Positions 39,101-50,800 of a DNA stretch of 64,000 bases are shown one piece after another. Every line of letters begins with the position of its first letter. The stretch's first letter is position 1. Under the pieces are notes generated by a model that saw only the letters and a program-made list of their open reading frames with translations, was not told the DNA's origin and made no database searches. Origin of the DNA: Aquila chrysaetos chrysaetos. Lineage: Eukaryota; Chordata; Aves; Accipitriformes; Accipitridae. Made by a program: the position numbers and the translations under genes. Location: NCBI RefSeq assembly GCF_900496995.4, contig NC_044009.1, positions 36,107,505 through 36,171,504 on the forward strand, written 5' to 3'.

Positions 39101-40220
39101 TCCACAGCCGTGGCTGCAGGGGGGTAAGGAGCCGCGCTGGGCACGGTACAGAGGACGCCACACTGGAGCCTTGCCTCTCTCGCTGTACCACTTGGGGTTG
39201 TCAATGAACTCCTTCACGTCCTGGACCAGCCTCTCTGACACACCTTCCTCCAGCACCACGGAGCTGAGAGGCCGCCGCCGGCGGGGAAAGCCGAACTGCC
39301 GCCACTCTGCTCCCATTGCTGTGTACATGATTGTCCTTCCCTCCTGCTGCTGCAGTGCCAGCTCCCGGGCTGCAGAGAGAGGCAGAGGGGACAGCTGGCA
39401 GGGAAAAGGATCTCCCTTGAAGCTCTGGGCATCTCCTGGGAGCAGGCTGTTCCCAGCAGGACCCCACGCAGCTCCCCTACAGACCTTCCTGGAGGATATT
39501 GAAGAAGATCTCCCGGTTGGTGCCCAGCGCAGTGAAGGTGACGGACTCCCAGGGTGTCCCTGTGTGCAGGTCGATCATCTGCTTCTCCCGGTTGCGCTCA
39601 ATGCGAATCCACTTCCTGCGATACCTGGGGTGGGAAGACAGGGTTGGGAGACAGTGGTCCAGCACCACTCAGCTGCGCCCAGCCCGGTTCATGCATCAAA
39701 GAGAACACTCATCTTGGGTAAGGAAATCACCTCACACCGGTGAATACAGACTCCTCTCGCTACTCTCAATCCCCTGCCCTAATCCAGACCCAAGGAGGAG
39801 GCAGAATCCTCTCTGTTGTCTCCATGCGCACCTCAGGTTGTAGTTTCCTTGCCAAAACGAGGGTCAGTCCCCAAACTACTTTCCCCCTGCCCTCCCTTAC
39901 CAGATGAAATGGTTCCCAGGGCTGGGGACAAAGTCGAACTTGGTGCTGACACGCCCACTTTCATGCTGCAGGTACGACGTCTCAACGCTGAGGTGCTGTG
40001 TGTGCTTGGCATGGTGGGAGATCCAGTTCAGCAGCCAGTGGTAGCTTTTATCCTTGCTGGGCACCTCCAAGGTGATCATACAATGGCGCCTGAAAGCCAC
40101 CAGCCCGAACTGGGCCCCTTTCCGGGCTAACGCCAGGGCTGTGCCCACCCCGACGAGGCCGAACCCAGCCCCAAAGTACGGGTTGTCCTTCAGTGCTAAG
40201 ACAAAGTCAGAAAAGGGCAT
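36149..40220 (-). CDS. BCS1L: BCS1L, mitochondrial AAA ATPase for complex III assembly
   Basis: BCS1L is an inner-membrane AAA protein that translocates the folded Rieske iron-sulfur protein into complex III. Exons in transcript order: 40220-39901, 39624-39485, 39369-39175, 38780-38717, 38335-38166, 37704-37587 and 36401-36149. They sum to 1260 nt, 419 aa plus stop, the human length as I recall it. The N-terminus [17 protein letters not shown] is followed by a Gly/Ala/Leu membrane segment ([14 protein letters not shown]) and basic residues acting as internal targeting signal. The Bcs1-specific region reaches the AAA module: Walker A GPPGCGKS (230-237), Walker [11 protein letters not shown], sensor [19 protein letters not shown]. 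Intron 3 uses a GC donor. A noncoding upstream exon is likely: an acceptor precedes 40265 and a donor follows 41199. The gene shares its promoter with ZNF142. Confidence 0.97.
36469..36975 (-). mobile_element. CR1 LINE fragment, 3' end with ORF2 C-terminus
   Basis: A 5'-truncated CR1 copy in BCS1L intron 6. The minus-strand frame reads [20 protein letters not shown], then [20 protein letters not shown] and YLKGG, the classic end of CR1 reverse-transcriptase ORF2. It continues into a diverged TERVVKYW-like region and the 3' terminal ATGATTCTATGATTC repeat at 36469. It is inserted in the same orientation as BCS1L. The intact 95-codon stretch suggests a fairly young copy. Confidence 0.93.
38781..39174 (-). 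other. GC-AG intron of BCS1L
   Basis: Exon 3 ends GAGAGAG and the intron starts GCAAGG, ending TTTTAG. This joins ...WYSERG to [12 protein letters not shown] in frame, as in human BCS1L. No GT donor nearby keeps the frame. The AG|GCAAG form is the usual strong match of GC donors to U1. Confidence 0.85.
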
Positions 40221-41099
40221 TGTGGGAGGTTAAGCAGCTCCTTTCCACAGCATCATCTCTGCGCTCTGGAAACAAACCTGCGTGGAAAGAGGAGGACTGA
40301 ATGGCAGCAGGGAACGCAACAGATCAGCCACAGTTGCCTGGCCTTTATTGTGGCTGGTTCGCAAGGCAAAACGCAGCCTGGCACATTCAGATCCCACACC
40401 CGTGCTTATCTTATTAGCGGGGGTTCAGACTGCCGCTGGCCACAGGAACCTTCTCCCTCTCTGCAGCCTCTGGGTGAGACAGGCAGGAGGGGTTCAAGAG
40501 ATGGAGGCTCTCAAGCAAGCACAGAAGCATCTGTTCCTTCTTCAGCCGTGACAACAAGCCCAGAGTTTTACACAGTTTTATTCTTTAAACAGCTACAAAT
40601 CACTGAGCCCTGCAACTATTTAAGGTTTATTGTTTGGAAAAGCTGAAGCGTGTCCCCAGGCTGAGCCGAGAGCTGTTTCTTTGCTGCTGGCAACAGGCGC
40701 GCGACTGTGGTGGAAGCAGCATCTCCATGTCTGGATTAAGGGCACCAGCCACACACTTAAGGGGCCTGAAGTTTCTCCAGCTCCTTCAGCACAGGTCTGT
40801 CAGATATAGGGGATGAGGGGGAGCCTCCCCCAACAGAGAGACAGCCTGACAGACACGCTCTGCTCCCTCAGGGAGGATCCTACCTCCCCCAGAACAGGGT
40901 CTGACCCCGCAGCAAGGCTCCTTCCCAGGACAGTGCCTGCCCTGCCCCACAGGAAGGCCTCGGGCCCACGGCAGGGTCCCTGCCCCGCAGTGGGGCCTTT
41001 CCCCCCGCAGCCGAGCCTCAGCCCCGCGGCAGGAGCCCACCTTCCCCCGCAGGAGACCCAGCCCCACACCGGCCTTCCCCACGGCAAGGCCCCAGACCC

Positions 41100-41660
41100 C
41101 GTCCGCTCCACGGCGGGGCCGCAGTTCCCCTCATCCCCTCTGGCAGGAGCTCGCCCCCGCCGGTACCGGCCTCGGCCTACGGCCCCGCCGCCCCTCACCT
41201 CCGCACAGCGCCGCTCTAGCCCAAGCCGCGCCCCTCTCTATGGCCCCGACCCTCACTTCCGCCCGGCGCCGCTTCCGGCCGGCTGCCGGCTCGCACCATA
41301 GAGCGGAGCCGGGGCGGTCGGCGGGGTAGAGCAGAGCGGCCGCGCGAGCCGCACAAAGGGTGACGCTCCCTCCCGCCCGGCGCGCACTACCGAGATGTGC
41401 CAGGGCTGGAGGCACCGGGGCCCGGTTTGAATCCCCGGCCCGGGGCGACGGGGACAGGCCGGGGCTGCGGTGCGAGGGGGCTGGGACGGCCGCGGCCGTG
41501 TGGGGACTCGCGGTGGGCACCTCCTCGCTGGAGGCTGGGCCCAGGTCTGGGGGTTGGGCTCGGGCTGGGGCCCACCTGGGCCCGGGGAGCAAGCTCTGGC
41601 TGTTGGGCGCAGGTAGAGGCCCCCGAGTTTGGGGCGGATACAGGGGTCCTTGCACCCTGT
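41100..41660. promoter_or_regulatory. Divergent CpG-island promoter, BCS1L / ZNF142
   Basis: A CpG-dense, GC-rich segment lies between the BCS1L 5' end (minus) and ZNF142 (plus). On the minus strand CGGAG|GTGAGGGG marks a probable noncoding BCS1L first-exon donor ending at 41199. ETS-like cores (CACTTCCGCC, GCTTCCGGCC) lie at about 41254-41281. The ZNF142 coding exon acceptor (TTTCTTCTGTTTCAG) is at about 41831, so ZNF142 also has an upstream noncoding exon in this island. No TATA box is evident. The head-to-head arrangement is shared with human. Confidence 0.75.
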
Positions 41661-41876
41661 CTCCCCCGTGGCAGTGGGTTTCACCAGCAGCCCGCTTGGG
41701 GCACAGCAGAAGGGAGCCAGCTTTGAGATACCCCAGTTCATACCCCTGCCTGGGGATTGGCCCCCCAAAATCCAGTAGGACCCCTGGGCCTCTGGGTTCT
41801 TCCTCGTTTAAAGCACTTTCTTCTGTTTCAGTGTAAGAGGCCCTCCTGCCCAGCACCAAGCCAGTGCCCGGTGGCA

Positions 41877-44800
41877 ATGAGCGCAGAAGTGGCTGTGTCT
41901 GAGGGTCCCAGCAGGGAGATGGAGGCCCTGTGCTCAGAGCTGCTCCTGCCTACACCAGGAGAGGCAGGAGCTGTGGGAAGCCCCGGTGTGTCCAGCACCA
42001 GCCTGGCTGGGATGCCCACGCTGACTGCCAGCCAGGACTTGCTGCTGGCAGAGGCGTCGATGCCTGGGGAAGGGGCTCACTCTGAAGGAAGCAACGTGGA
42101 AATATTCATCGAGGCAGTGGCTGGCAATGTGACGCTGAGCAACGCAACCAATGCCACAGGTATGGGGTGCAGGGAGGGCAGAATGGGCCCCATGGTGGTC
42201 AACGGAGGGAGAGAGGTCTGGCAAGGACCCCTGTCCCCTCCAGCTGGCACCCTGGGGACACCGCAGTGCCCTTGTGTCTCCGAACTCATATGCATCATGA
42301 CTCTGGTGTCACCATTTAGTGTGGACCTGGCATGAGCTGGGTGTGTGGATGGGGAGGGGTGGCTGTGGGAGTTGCGTGCCAGGTGAGGGGGTTGCTCCAG
42401 GCTGTCAGTAGGGACCAGGTGGAGATCTCCACCCTGGACTGCCGCCTCCAACATGCTTCTCACTTGGGTCCAGTGTGGGCACATCCTGCTAGGAACGGGG
42501 CTGAGCCCGTCTCCCATCTCTGCATGCCTCAAAGGTGCTAAGGGACAGAACTGGTCATCGTGGTCACCTGGGTGGTGGTGTTCCCTCTCTTATGGGAGGT
42601 GTCCTGGGATACCTCGGGTAGGGGGAGGGCTGCAGTTCTCCAAACTGTAATTTGTGGCAACAGGGGTTTATCCTCCTTGTCCAGAGCTGGAACTGAACTG
42701 CCAGTCCCAAGCTCTGGGCCTGGTGAAAGCCCTTTTTAAAGCTCACCCCCCCCCCCCCTGCAGAGGTTCTGGTCAAAGTGGTGGAGCTGTATTTCTGCGA
42801 GAGGTGCGGCCAGAGCTTCCCGGAGGCCTCCCTGCTTTCCGAGCACCAGTGCCTGCTGCTGGCCCCCCCGGGGCACCTGGAGCTCCCCGGAACACTGTTG
42901 GCTTCTGCCAGTGAGGGCCAGAGCAAGCCGAGGGGTTTGGAGCCACCTGGAGTCAGCATGCAGGAGGGCTCCATTCCCGAGCACCTGCTGTGCCCTGTCT
43001 GCCGGGAGGCATTCACACAGCCTGGTGAACTCAAGGACCACTTCAAGACCCACCGTGCCCCACCAGGAGCTCTGCCTTGCCCTGAGAAGGGCTGCTGCTT
43101 TACCACGGAGGACCGCAAGCAACTGCGCGGCCACCTGCGCCGCCTGCACGGGGCCTCCCCTGTGTCCTGCACCTACCGTGCCTGTCCGCTGCTCTTCCCC
43201 AGCCGCCTAGCCATGGAGCAGCACCACCGCACCCACTTCCCCTTCCACTGCGGCCACTGCGACTTCATCACGGCCAATGCCAAGCTCTTCTGGCAGCACA
43301 GGAAGGGCCATGCTGCGGAGCCCCCTGCTGAGGCACCTGTGACAGATGGCCACCCTGGCTCAGCCCCCCATGGCCTCGAGCAGCGCTGTGTCCTGCCATC
43401 AGGTACAGACAGTGGGGTCCGGGGCCTGTGGGTGCTGCAGAGGCTGTGCCCATGCATCCCAGTTACAACTGGGAGGAGTGGGGGGTGATGCTGTGCTGCC
43501 AGAGGGCTAGGGAGCCCTGCATTCCTTCCTCCTTGCATGGTTTGTGTCCCCCATCTCAGCAAGGAGTTTTTTTGCATGTATGTGGGTGAGGGGGGTCCCT
43601 CTTGCCTGGAGCATGATGATCTCTGTCTTTCCCCATTGAAGCAGCAGAAGAAGGGCAGGACAAGGCGGGGAATTGCCACCCTAGCTGGGAAGCCACCACA
43701 GCAGAAGCCAGGCCAGCAAAGCCCGCAGGCACTGGGGAGGGCTCCTTGGAGGGACAGAAACCGTCAGCTGGAGAAGAGGACTCGGACAGTGGTGGGGACG
43801 AGTCGCCAGAGGAGGATGGCGAGAGCCCCTGTGAAGGCGAGGCTAAAGAGGATGGGAAGGCAGCTCCTCAGAAAGCCAGGGTGCCACGGGCACAGCACTT
43901 CAAAGGTAGGATGTGGAGCCCTACCAGGAGCTCCTCAGGCTTTGTATTATGAACAAGCAGCACAGCCTTGAGACTGGCAGGGAAACATGGGCCGGGCTGG
44001 TGGGGCCTGGGGGTCCCCTGCCATCCAGCAGCCCCACATCTCCTGCATGTACCAGTGAATTGTTTCCCCAGCCCTCTACCCAAGCAAATGCATCCCTTCT
44101 TTTGCCTGCCCACAACCACTGCCAGGCTCAGGCAAAAGTCTGCCGGGCTTTGGGGATCAGGAACACATGAGCAGGCCTGATTCAGGCTGCGCTTTGCCAG
44201 TGTTGAGCTGGAAAGAGCTCATCTGAACCATGCTGGTGGCTTGGGGTGGGGACAGTCCCTCTTAAGTAGATGGCCGCTGTGTGACTACGTATGTGTATAA
44301 GCCCTCACCCTGGCACAGCTGGATCAGGGAGAGAACATCTGCCTGTGCTCTCCATCTCTTCCCTGCTGATGGCTCCCCATCCTCTGCTTTCACAGGGGAT
44401 GTCACGGAGGGCTCTGAGTACCTCTACAAAACCCACATGTGCCCCGAATGCAAGCGGTGCTTCAAGAAACGGACGCACCTGGTGGAGCACCTCCACCTGC
44501 ACTTCCCTGACCCCAGCCTGCAGTGCCCCAACTGCCACAAGTACTTCACCAGCAAAAGCAAGCTGAAAATCCACATGATGCGGGAGACAGGTGAGAAGGC
44601 CCATCGCTGCCCGCTCTGCCACTACAGCTCGGTGGAGAAGAATGCCCTCAACCGCCACATGGCCAGCATGCACGAGGACATCTCCAACTTCTACTCCGAT
44701 GTTTACTCCTGCCCTGTCTGTGAGGAGAAGTTTCGGCTCAGCCAGGCCCTCAAAGAGCACTTGAAGACTCACAAAGCCGAGCCCAAGAAGCTGAGCTGCT

Positions 44801-47800
44801 TCCAGGGGGGCTGCAACTACTGCGCGGAGGACCGGAAGGAGTTTGTCCGTCACCTCAAGGATGCTCATGGCATCAAGGCGGTGGAGTGCAAGTACCATGC
44901 CTGCTCGCTGCTCTTTGGCACAGCCGAGGCCATGGAGGCTCACCGAAAAACCCACTATGCCTTCCACTGCCAGCAGTGCGACTTCATCTGCTCCAACAAG
45001 CACGTTTTCCGCAAGCACAAGAAGCAGGGGCATCCAGGCAGCGAGCAGCTCCAGTGTAGTTTCTGCCCTTACGCCACTTTCAACCCCGTGGAGTTTCATG
45101 ACCACGTGGGCAAGATGCATGCCAATGAGAAGATCCACAAGTGCACTGAGTGCACCTTCGCCACCGCGCACAAGAGGGTCCTCATCCGTCACATGTTGCT
45201 GCACACTGGTGGGTGTCCGCTGTGGGGGTCCCGAGAGCTGAGCTGGGATGGGCAGGGAGGGCTGGGTCAGGGCTCCTGGATCCCATCACCGGCTCTGCCA
45301 CTCTGGCGTCACTTGGCTGAAGTTGTGGCCTGCCCCCATCCCTCCTGTTACCCCCAGCTCCTGCTGAGCTGGTTTCTCTACAGGGGGAGGCAGACCACGT
45401 TGCTTTATCTGGTTGTCATGCTGAGGGCGTTCCTGTGTTGTGTGTAGGAGAGAAGCCTCACAAGTGTGAGCTCTGCGACTTCACGTGCCGGGATGTGAGC
45501 TACCTGTCGAAGCACATGCTGACCCACTCCAACGACAAGAACTTCATGTGCACTGAGTGTGGGTACATCACCAAGTGGAAGCACTACCTGAACGTCCACA
45601 TGCGCAAGCACACTGGAGATCTCCGGTATGACCCCTGGCTCCACTGGCCTGGCAGCATAATTGGTGCTCCCCAAATCCTGCTCCAGGGGTTTGCTGCTCC
45701 AGACTGCATTGTGTTCCTGACTCTCTCATGCCTGGGGGATGGCTACAGCCTGCTCTGTCTGGCATGTAAGAAATGCAGTCTTTGAGCTTGCAGGTTGTTG
45801 CCAGCATGGTGCTGTGGAGGCAAACCTACTTTTGGTGTCTCCATGCCACCAAGGAGGTCTATTACCACATCAGTGCAGCTCTGAGCTTGGGTTCGCGGGC
45901 TCTGCTGATGTCCATGGGCCAAGGCCAGCTTGGACATGTACAGGACTCTGCCAGAACATGTTTTTCACCTCTGTGTTATCACCACCTTTGGGTTCAGTCT
46001 GCCTCCAGGGATGCTGGAGGTGCTGCTGGTGTGTCATGTGTGTGGGGAGGGTGACACAGTCACTCTATGGAATACTCAGGAAATCTATCTCCTGTCCCCA
46101 GGCTGGGGGTGTAAAGCACCAGCAGTGCCAAGGGCTGCAGCAGGGAGGAATTGCCTGTGGTAAGAGCTGCCTGGACGGCAAAGGTCAGATCTGGCAAACC
46201 AAACAGTACCCCTTCCCCTTGTGTCCAGGACAGGGAAGCAGAGCTCAACGTGCCTGACAGGGCTCAGTCTGCCCCGGTTTTTCATGCTGCCTGACTGATT
46301 CTGCTTTCCCCACAGGTACCAATGCAACCAGTGCTCATACCGATGCCACCGCGCTGACCAGCTGAGCAGCCATAAGCTGCGGCACCAGGGCAAAAGTCTG
46401 ATTTGCGAGGTGTGCGGCTTCGCCTGCAAGCGCAAGTACGAGCTGCAGAAGCACATGCAGGCAAAGCACTCGCAGAACTACCAGGTGCCCATCTTCCAGT
46501 GCCAGTACTGCACCTACCAGACCAAGTACAAGCAGGCGCTGCTGAACCACGAGAACTGCAAGCACACCAAGCAGAAGGAGTTTCGCTGCGCCCTCTGTTC
46601 CTACTGCACCTTCAGCAACACCAGTCTCTTCTTCCACAAGCGCAAGATTCACGGCTACGTCCCTGGTGACAAGGACTGGCTGGAAAACTATGCCAGCAAG
46701 GAGCTGGAGATCAGCTCGTCCGAGGCGCTCTTTGGCTATGAGCTTGGCGCAGCCCTGCGTGTGGATGTCAGCTCCCCCCTCGCCAGCAAGGAACAGTGGG
46801 CAAAGGCGAAGCCATCCCGGCTGGAGTCCCAGGAAGAAGAGGGCTACCAGCAAACATTTGTGGTGCCCCTCCTTGGGCAGGATGCCGCTCCACCGGAGAG
46901 TGGCAGCGAGGTGGAGAGAGGTGTGGGTGAGGGGGCGCAGAGCTGTCCCACTGCTGGCGATGCCCTGGGAGATGACTGCGTGCGAGGAGATGCTGCTGAA
47001 GGCTCAACTGGGCTCACTGCTTCTGGGGATGTGGCAGAGAGCTGCACCTTGCACTTGGAGGCACTGAACGTCTCGTCTGACCCCCTCCTGGAGCATTTGA
47101 CTGGAGAAGCCTGTGCAGCACAGTCAGAGAGCGTGGAAATGTTGACCTGCAAGGAGCCTCCTGCAGCCTATGAGATGCTGGGCTCCCGGGATGACCTTGG
47201 CTTGGAGGACAATGACAATACACTCGAAGACATCCCAGACTTTGAGGAAGAGGAGGGAGATGCACAGGAGGATGAGGCGGTGAGGCTGGAGGGCAGTGTA
47301 GCGGCAGGAGACAGCCAGGGAAAAGATGGCCTAAGACAGGCCACAGGCCACCTTGAGGGGTCATGCTCGGACCACCAGAAGCTGGTGGCAGACACCGAGA
47401 TGAGAGAGACCAGCCAAGCCGAGCTGCCGGAGGCCTGGCTCAATGTGCTGAAGACAGCTGAGCAGAGCCACCCACCTGTCCCAGAGGACGTGGCTACCCC
47501 TGGTGACGATGCCAGAGGCAGCTCGGAGTCAGTACTGAAGGCTCTGCGGAAGCAGGACAAGGAGCAGGCAGAGACGCTGGTGCTGGAGGGCAGGGTGCAG
47601 ATGCTTGTGGTGCAGTCAGAGAGCCAGATCTTTAAGTGCGAGAGGTGCTCGTATATCACGCGGAAGGAGAAGTCCATGTCCTTGCACTCTAAAGCCAGCT
47701 GCCAGAGCCGCCGGGCCCCGCTCGTGTGCCGTGAGTGCGGTGCCAGCTTTAAGCAGCAAAGGGGGCTCAACACCCACCTTCTCAAGAAGTGCCCAGTCCT

Positions 47801-50800
47801 CCTGAAGAAGAACAAGATCCTCAAACCAGCTGGTCAGGAGCCACCTGGGTTGTGCCAACCGGCTGACCACCCTGGTGATAATGGTACAGAAATGGCAGAG
47901 AGCGAGAAGAGAGGCTCAGAGGAGTTTGGGCATGCTGAGACCCCTTGGGAAGCTGAACTGTTGCCCGATAAAACGCAAGTAGCAGGCAGTCCTTTGGCTG
48001 GGCAACGGGTATCGGGCTGTCCTGCCCCTGAGAAATCCCTGCCGGGTGACAGCACAGAGGTGGCAGAAGAGCCTCCCCAGCAACGTGATGGGGCTGAGCC
48101 AGGTGGAGGCACTTGTTCCCCCCAGCCAGGGAAACCCTCAGAGAAATACCGTCTGGAGGGAGGAAAGCTGCACTGCAACGCGTGCTCCTTCGTGTGTTCC
48201 CGTATCTCCACCATCACCTCCCATGTGGAGGATGGGTGCCGGCGCCTGGAGCAGTTCTGGTGCTCCCTGTGTCCAGAGGCCTTCCGCTCCAGGCGGGCCC
48301 TCAAGAGCCACTGTGCCGAGAAGCACATTGTGCATCCCAAGGAGGATGGACCCCAAAGCACCAAGCTCCCTGAGGGGGACCCAGCCAGCATTGAGATGGG
48401 CCAGCCCAGTGAGCTTCCGCTGGATGTGGCCCCCCCAAAAGCCATCCTGCCCAAGAGGAGGCGTTTCTCCTGCCCCACCTGCCCCTTCACCTGCCACCAG
48501 GAACGGGCCATGAAGACGCACAAGAAGAGGGGCTGCGTGGCGCTGGGCGAGTTTCGCTGCGCCTCCTGCCCCTTCACCTCCAAGGCGGCCAAAGCCCTGC
48601 GGCTGCACCGCAAGCTGCACCGCAAACACTACAGCAAGCGGCCGCAGCTGCAGTGCCGCCAGTGCGAGTTCACCTGCAAGCAGGCCCGCTGCCTGCGGCA
48701 GCACGTCCGCATCAAGCACGAGGGCGTGAAGCCGCACAAGTGCCGCTACTGTGAGTTCAGCACCACACGGCGCTACCGCCTGGAGGCCCACCAGTCCCTG
48801 CACACTGGTGTGGGGCGCATCGCCTGCGGCATCTGCAGCCAGACCTTTGGCACCAACTCCAAGCTGCGCATCCACCGCCTGCGGGTGCACGAGAAGACGC
48901 CCACCCACTTCTGCCCGCTCTGTGACTACAGCAGCTACCTGCAGAACGACATCACCCGCCACGTTAACAGCTGCCACCGCGGCGAGCTCAACTTTGGCTG
49001 CTCCCGCTGTGAGGCTCGCTTCAGCTCCGAGACGGCCCTCAAGCAGCACGTCCTCCGTCGGCACGAGGAGAAGGTGTCCTACGGCTGCCCACGATGTGGC
49101 TTTGTGTGCCACAGCGAGGCCACGCTCAAGTGCCACGTGCAGAAGCAGCACCCACACCTGGAGTGCAGCACCTGCAAGGAGACTTTTGCCACCCGGGAGG
49201 CTCTGGATGAGCACAAGACGCAGCATTTCAGCCACCGCTGTGAGCTGTGCAGCTTTGCAGCCAAGGAGCGGCAGCAGCTGGTGCGGCATTACGTGGAGAG
49301 CCACGAGCCGGCCGCCCCCCAGGACAAACCCCTGCGGTGTCCCTTCTGCGACTTTGCCTGCCGCCACCAGCTCGTCTTCGACCAGCACATGAAGGGCCAC
49401 GGGGGCACCCGCGTGTACAAGTGCTCAGACTGCGAGTACACCACCAAGAACAGGCAGAAGATCACGTGGCACATCCGCATCCACACTGGTGAGAAGCCCT
49501 ACAAGTGCCACCTCTGTAAATACGCCTGCGCTGACCCCTCGCGTCTCAAGGTGAGAGCCCTGCTTGCAGATATATCCTACTGCATCTACACAGGTTGGGG
49601 GGGATCTAGACACGGGAATTTGGGGGAGAAGAAACTACCAAGGGGAGGTTTTGTCCTTTGTCCTCTCCTGTGGCTCATACAGGAATAGGAGGCGAGCAGA
49701 TAAAAATTCATGTGAGTACAGTATGTCTCTTCCCTGCTCCCTGCTGTTGCAGATTAAGGGGAAAGGGGATTTGTAGCAAAGCAAGAAGGTGGGTGTCATG
49801 GTTTAACCCCAGCTGGCAGCTAAGCACCACCCAGCCGCTCACTCACTCCCCTCCCGGTGGGATGGGGGAGAGAATAGGAAGGGTAAAAGTGAGAAAACTC
49901 ATGGGTTAAGATAAAGACAGTTTAATAGGTAAAGCAGAAGCCACGCACGTAAGCAAAGCAAAACAAGGAATTCATTCACTACTTCCCATTGGCAGGCAGG
50001 TGTTCAGCCATCTCCAGGAAATCAGGGCTCCATCACGTGTAACTGTTACTTGGGAAGACAAATGCCGTAACTCTGAACGTCCCTCCCTTTCTTCTTCCCC
50101 CAGCTTTATATGCTGAGCATGACATCTTATGGTATGGAATATCCCTTTGTTCAGTTGGGGTCAGCTGTCCCAGCTCTGTCCTCTTCCAACTGCTTGTGCA
50201 CCCCCAGCCTGCTCTCTGGTGGGGTGGTATGAGAAGCAGAAAGGGCCTTGACTCTGTGTAGGCACTGCTCAGCAGTAACGAAAACATCTCTGTATTATCA
50301 AGGCTGTTTCCAGCACAAATCCAAAACATAGCCCCATACCAGCTACTATGAAGAAAATTAACTCTATCCCAGCCAAAACCAGTACAGTGGGCAGCTGTCT
50401 GCATTTGCTCCTCTTCCCGCTAACATCTCTGGCGTCCTCTGGGTGCAGCCTTGCACCGTTCAAAGCCAAGTTTGGCTGCCTGCTGGCTTGCAGTGTGCTC
50501 TGTGGCACCAGTTAGACACAGTGCAGGGAAAGCTCAGCTTCCCTGCAAGCAGAGCCAGACCCTGCCCTCGTTTCTGTAGGTGATTAGCATCCTCATGCAT
50601 GGTAAAGGGCCTTTCCTAGAACAGGAGGGCCAGGCGTGGGGTAATGGAGGAGAAAATGGTCTGGTTTGCTAAAAGAAATATTGACTTTTTTAATGGCCAG
50701 GCTGAGGTGGAGCCATCTGGGACTGCCTGGGCAAGGCTGTGCGACGTGCTCAGCTCAGGGCTAGCTCTGTTGGGCTTGGTTTTAACCTGGACTTTGCCCT

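Noticed and set aside
44305-45204. 299-codon open frame on the minus strand
   Set aside because: Same cause: antisense shadow of ZNF142 exon 4.
48138-49400. 420-codon open frame on the minus strand
   Set aside because: It is antisense to the ZNF142 finger exon. It is open only because of strong GC3 bias in Cys/His codons, and its Ala/Leu/Val-rich product resembles no family.
27744-50386. A full-length endogenous retrovirus between the two LTRs
   Set aside because: The LTRs are separate solo insertions, each with its own target duplication and different centre, in two different genes; nothing between them is retroviral.
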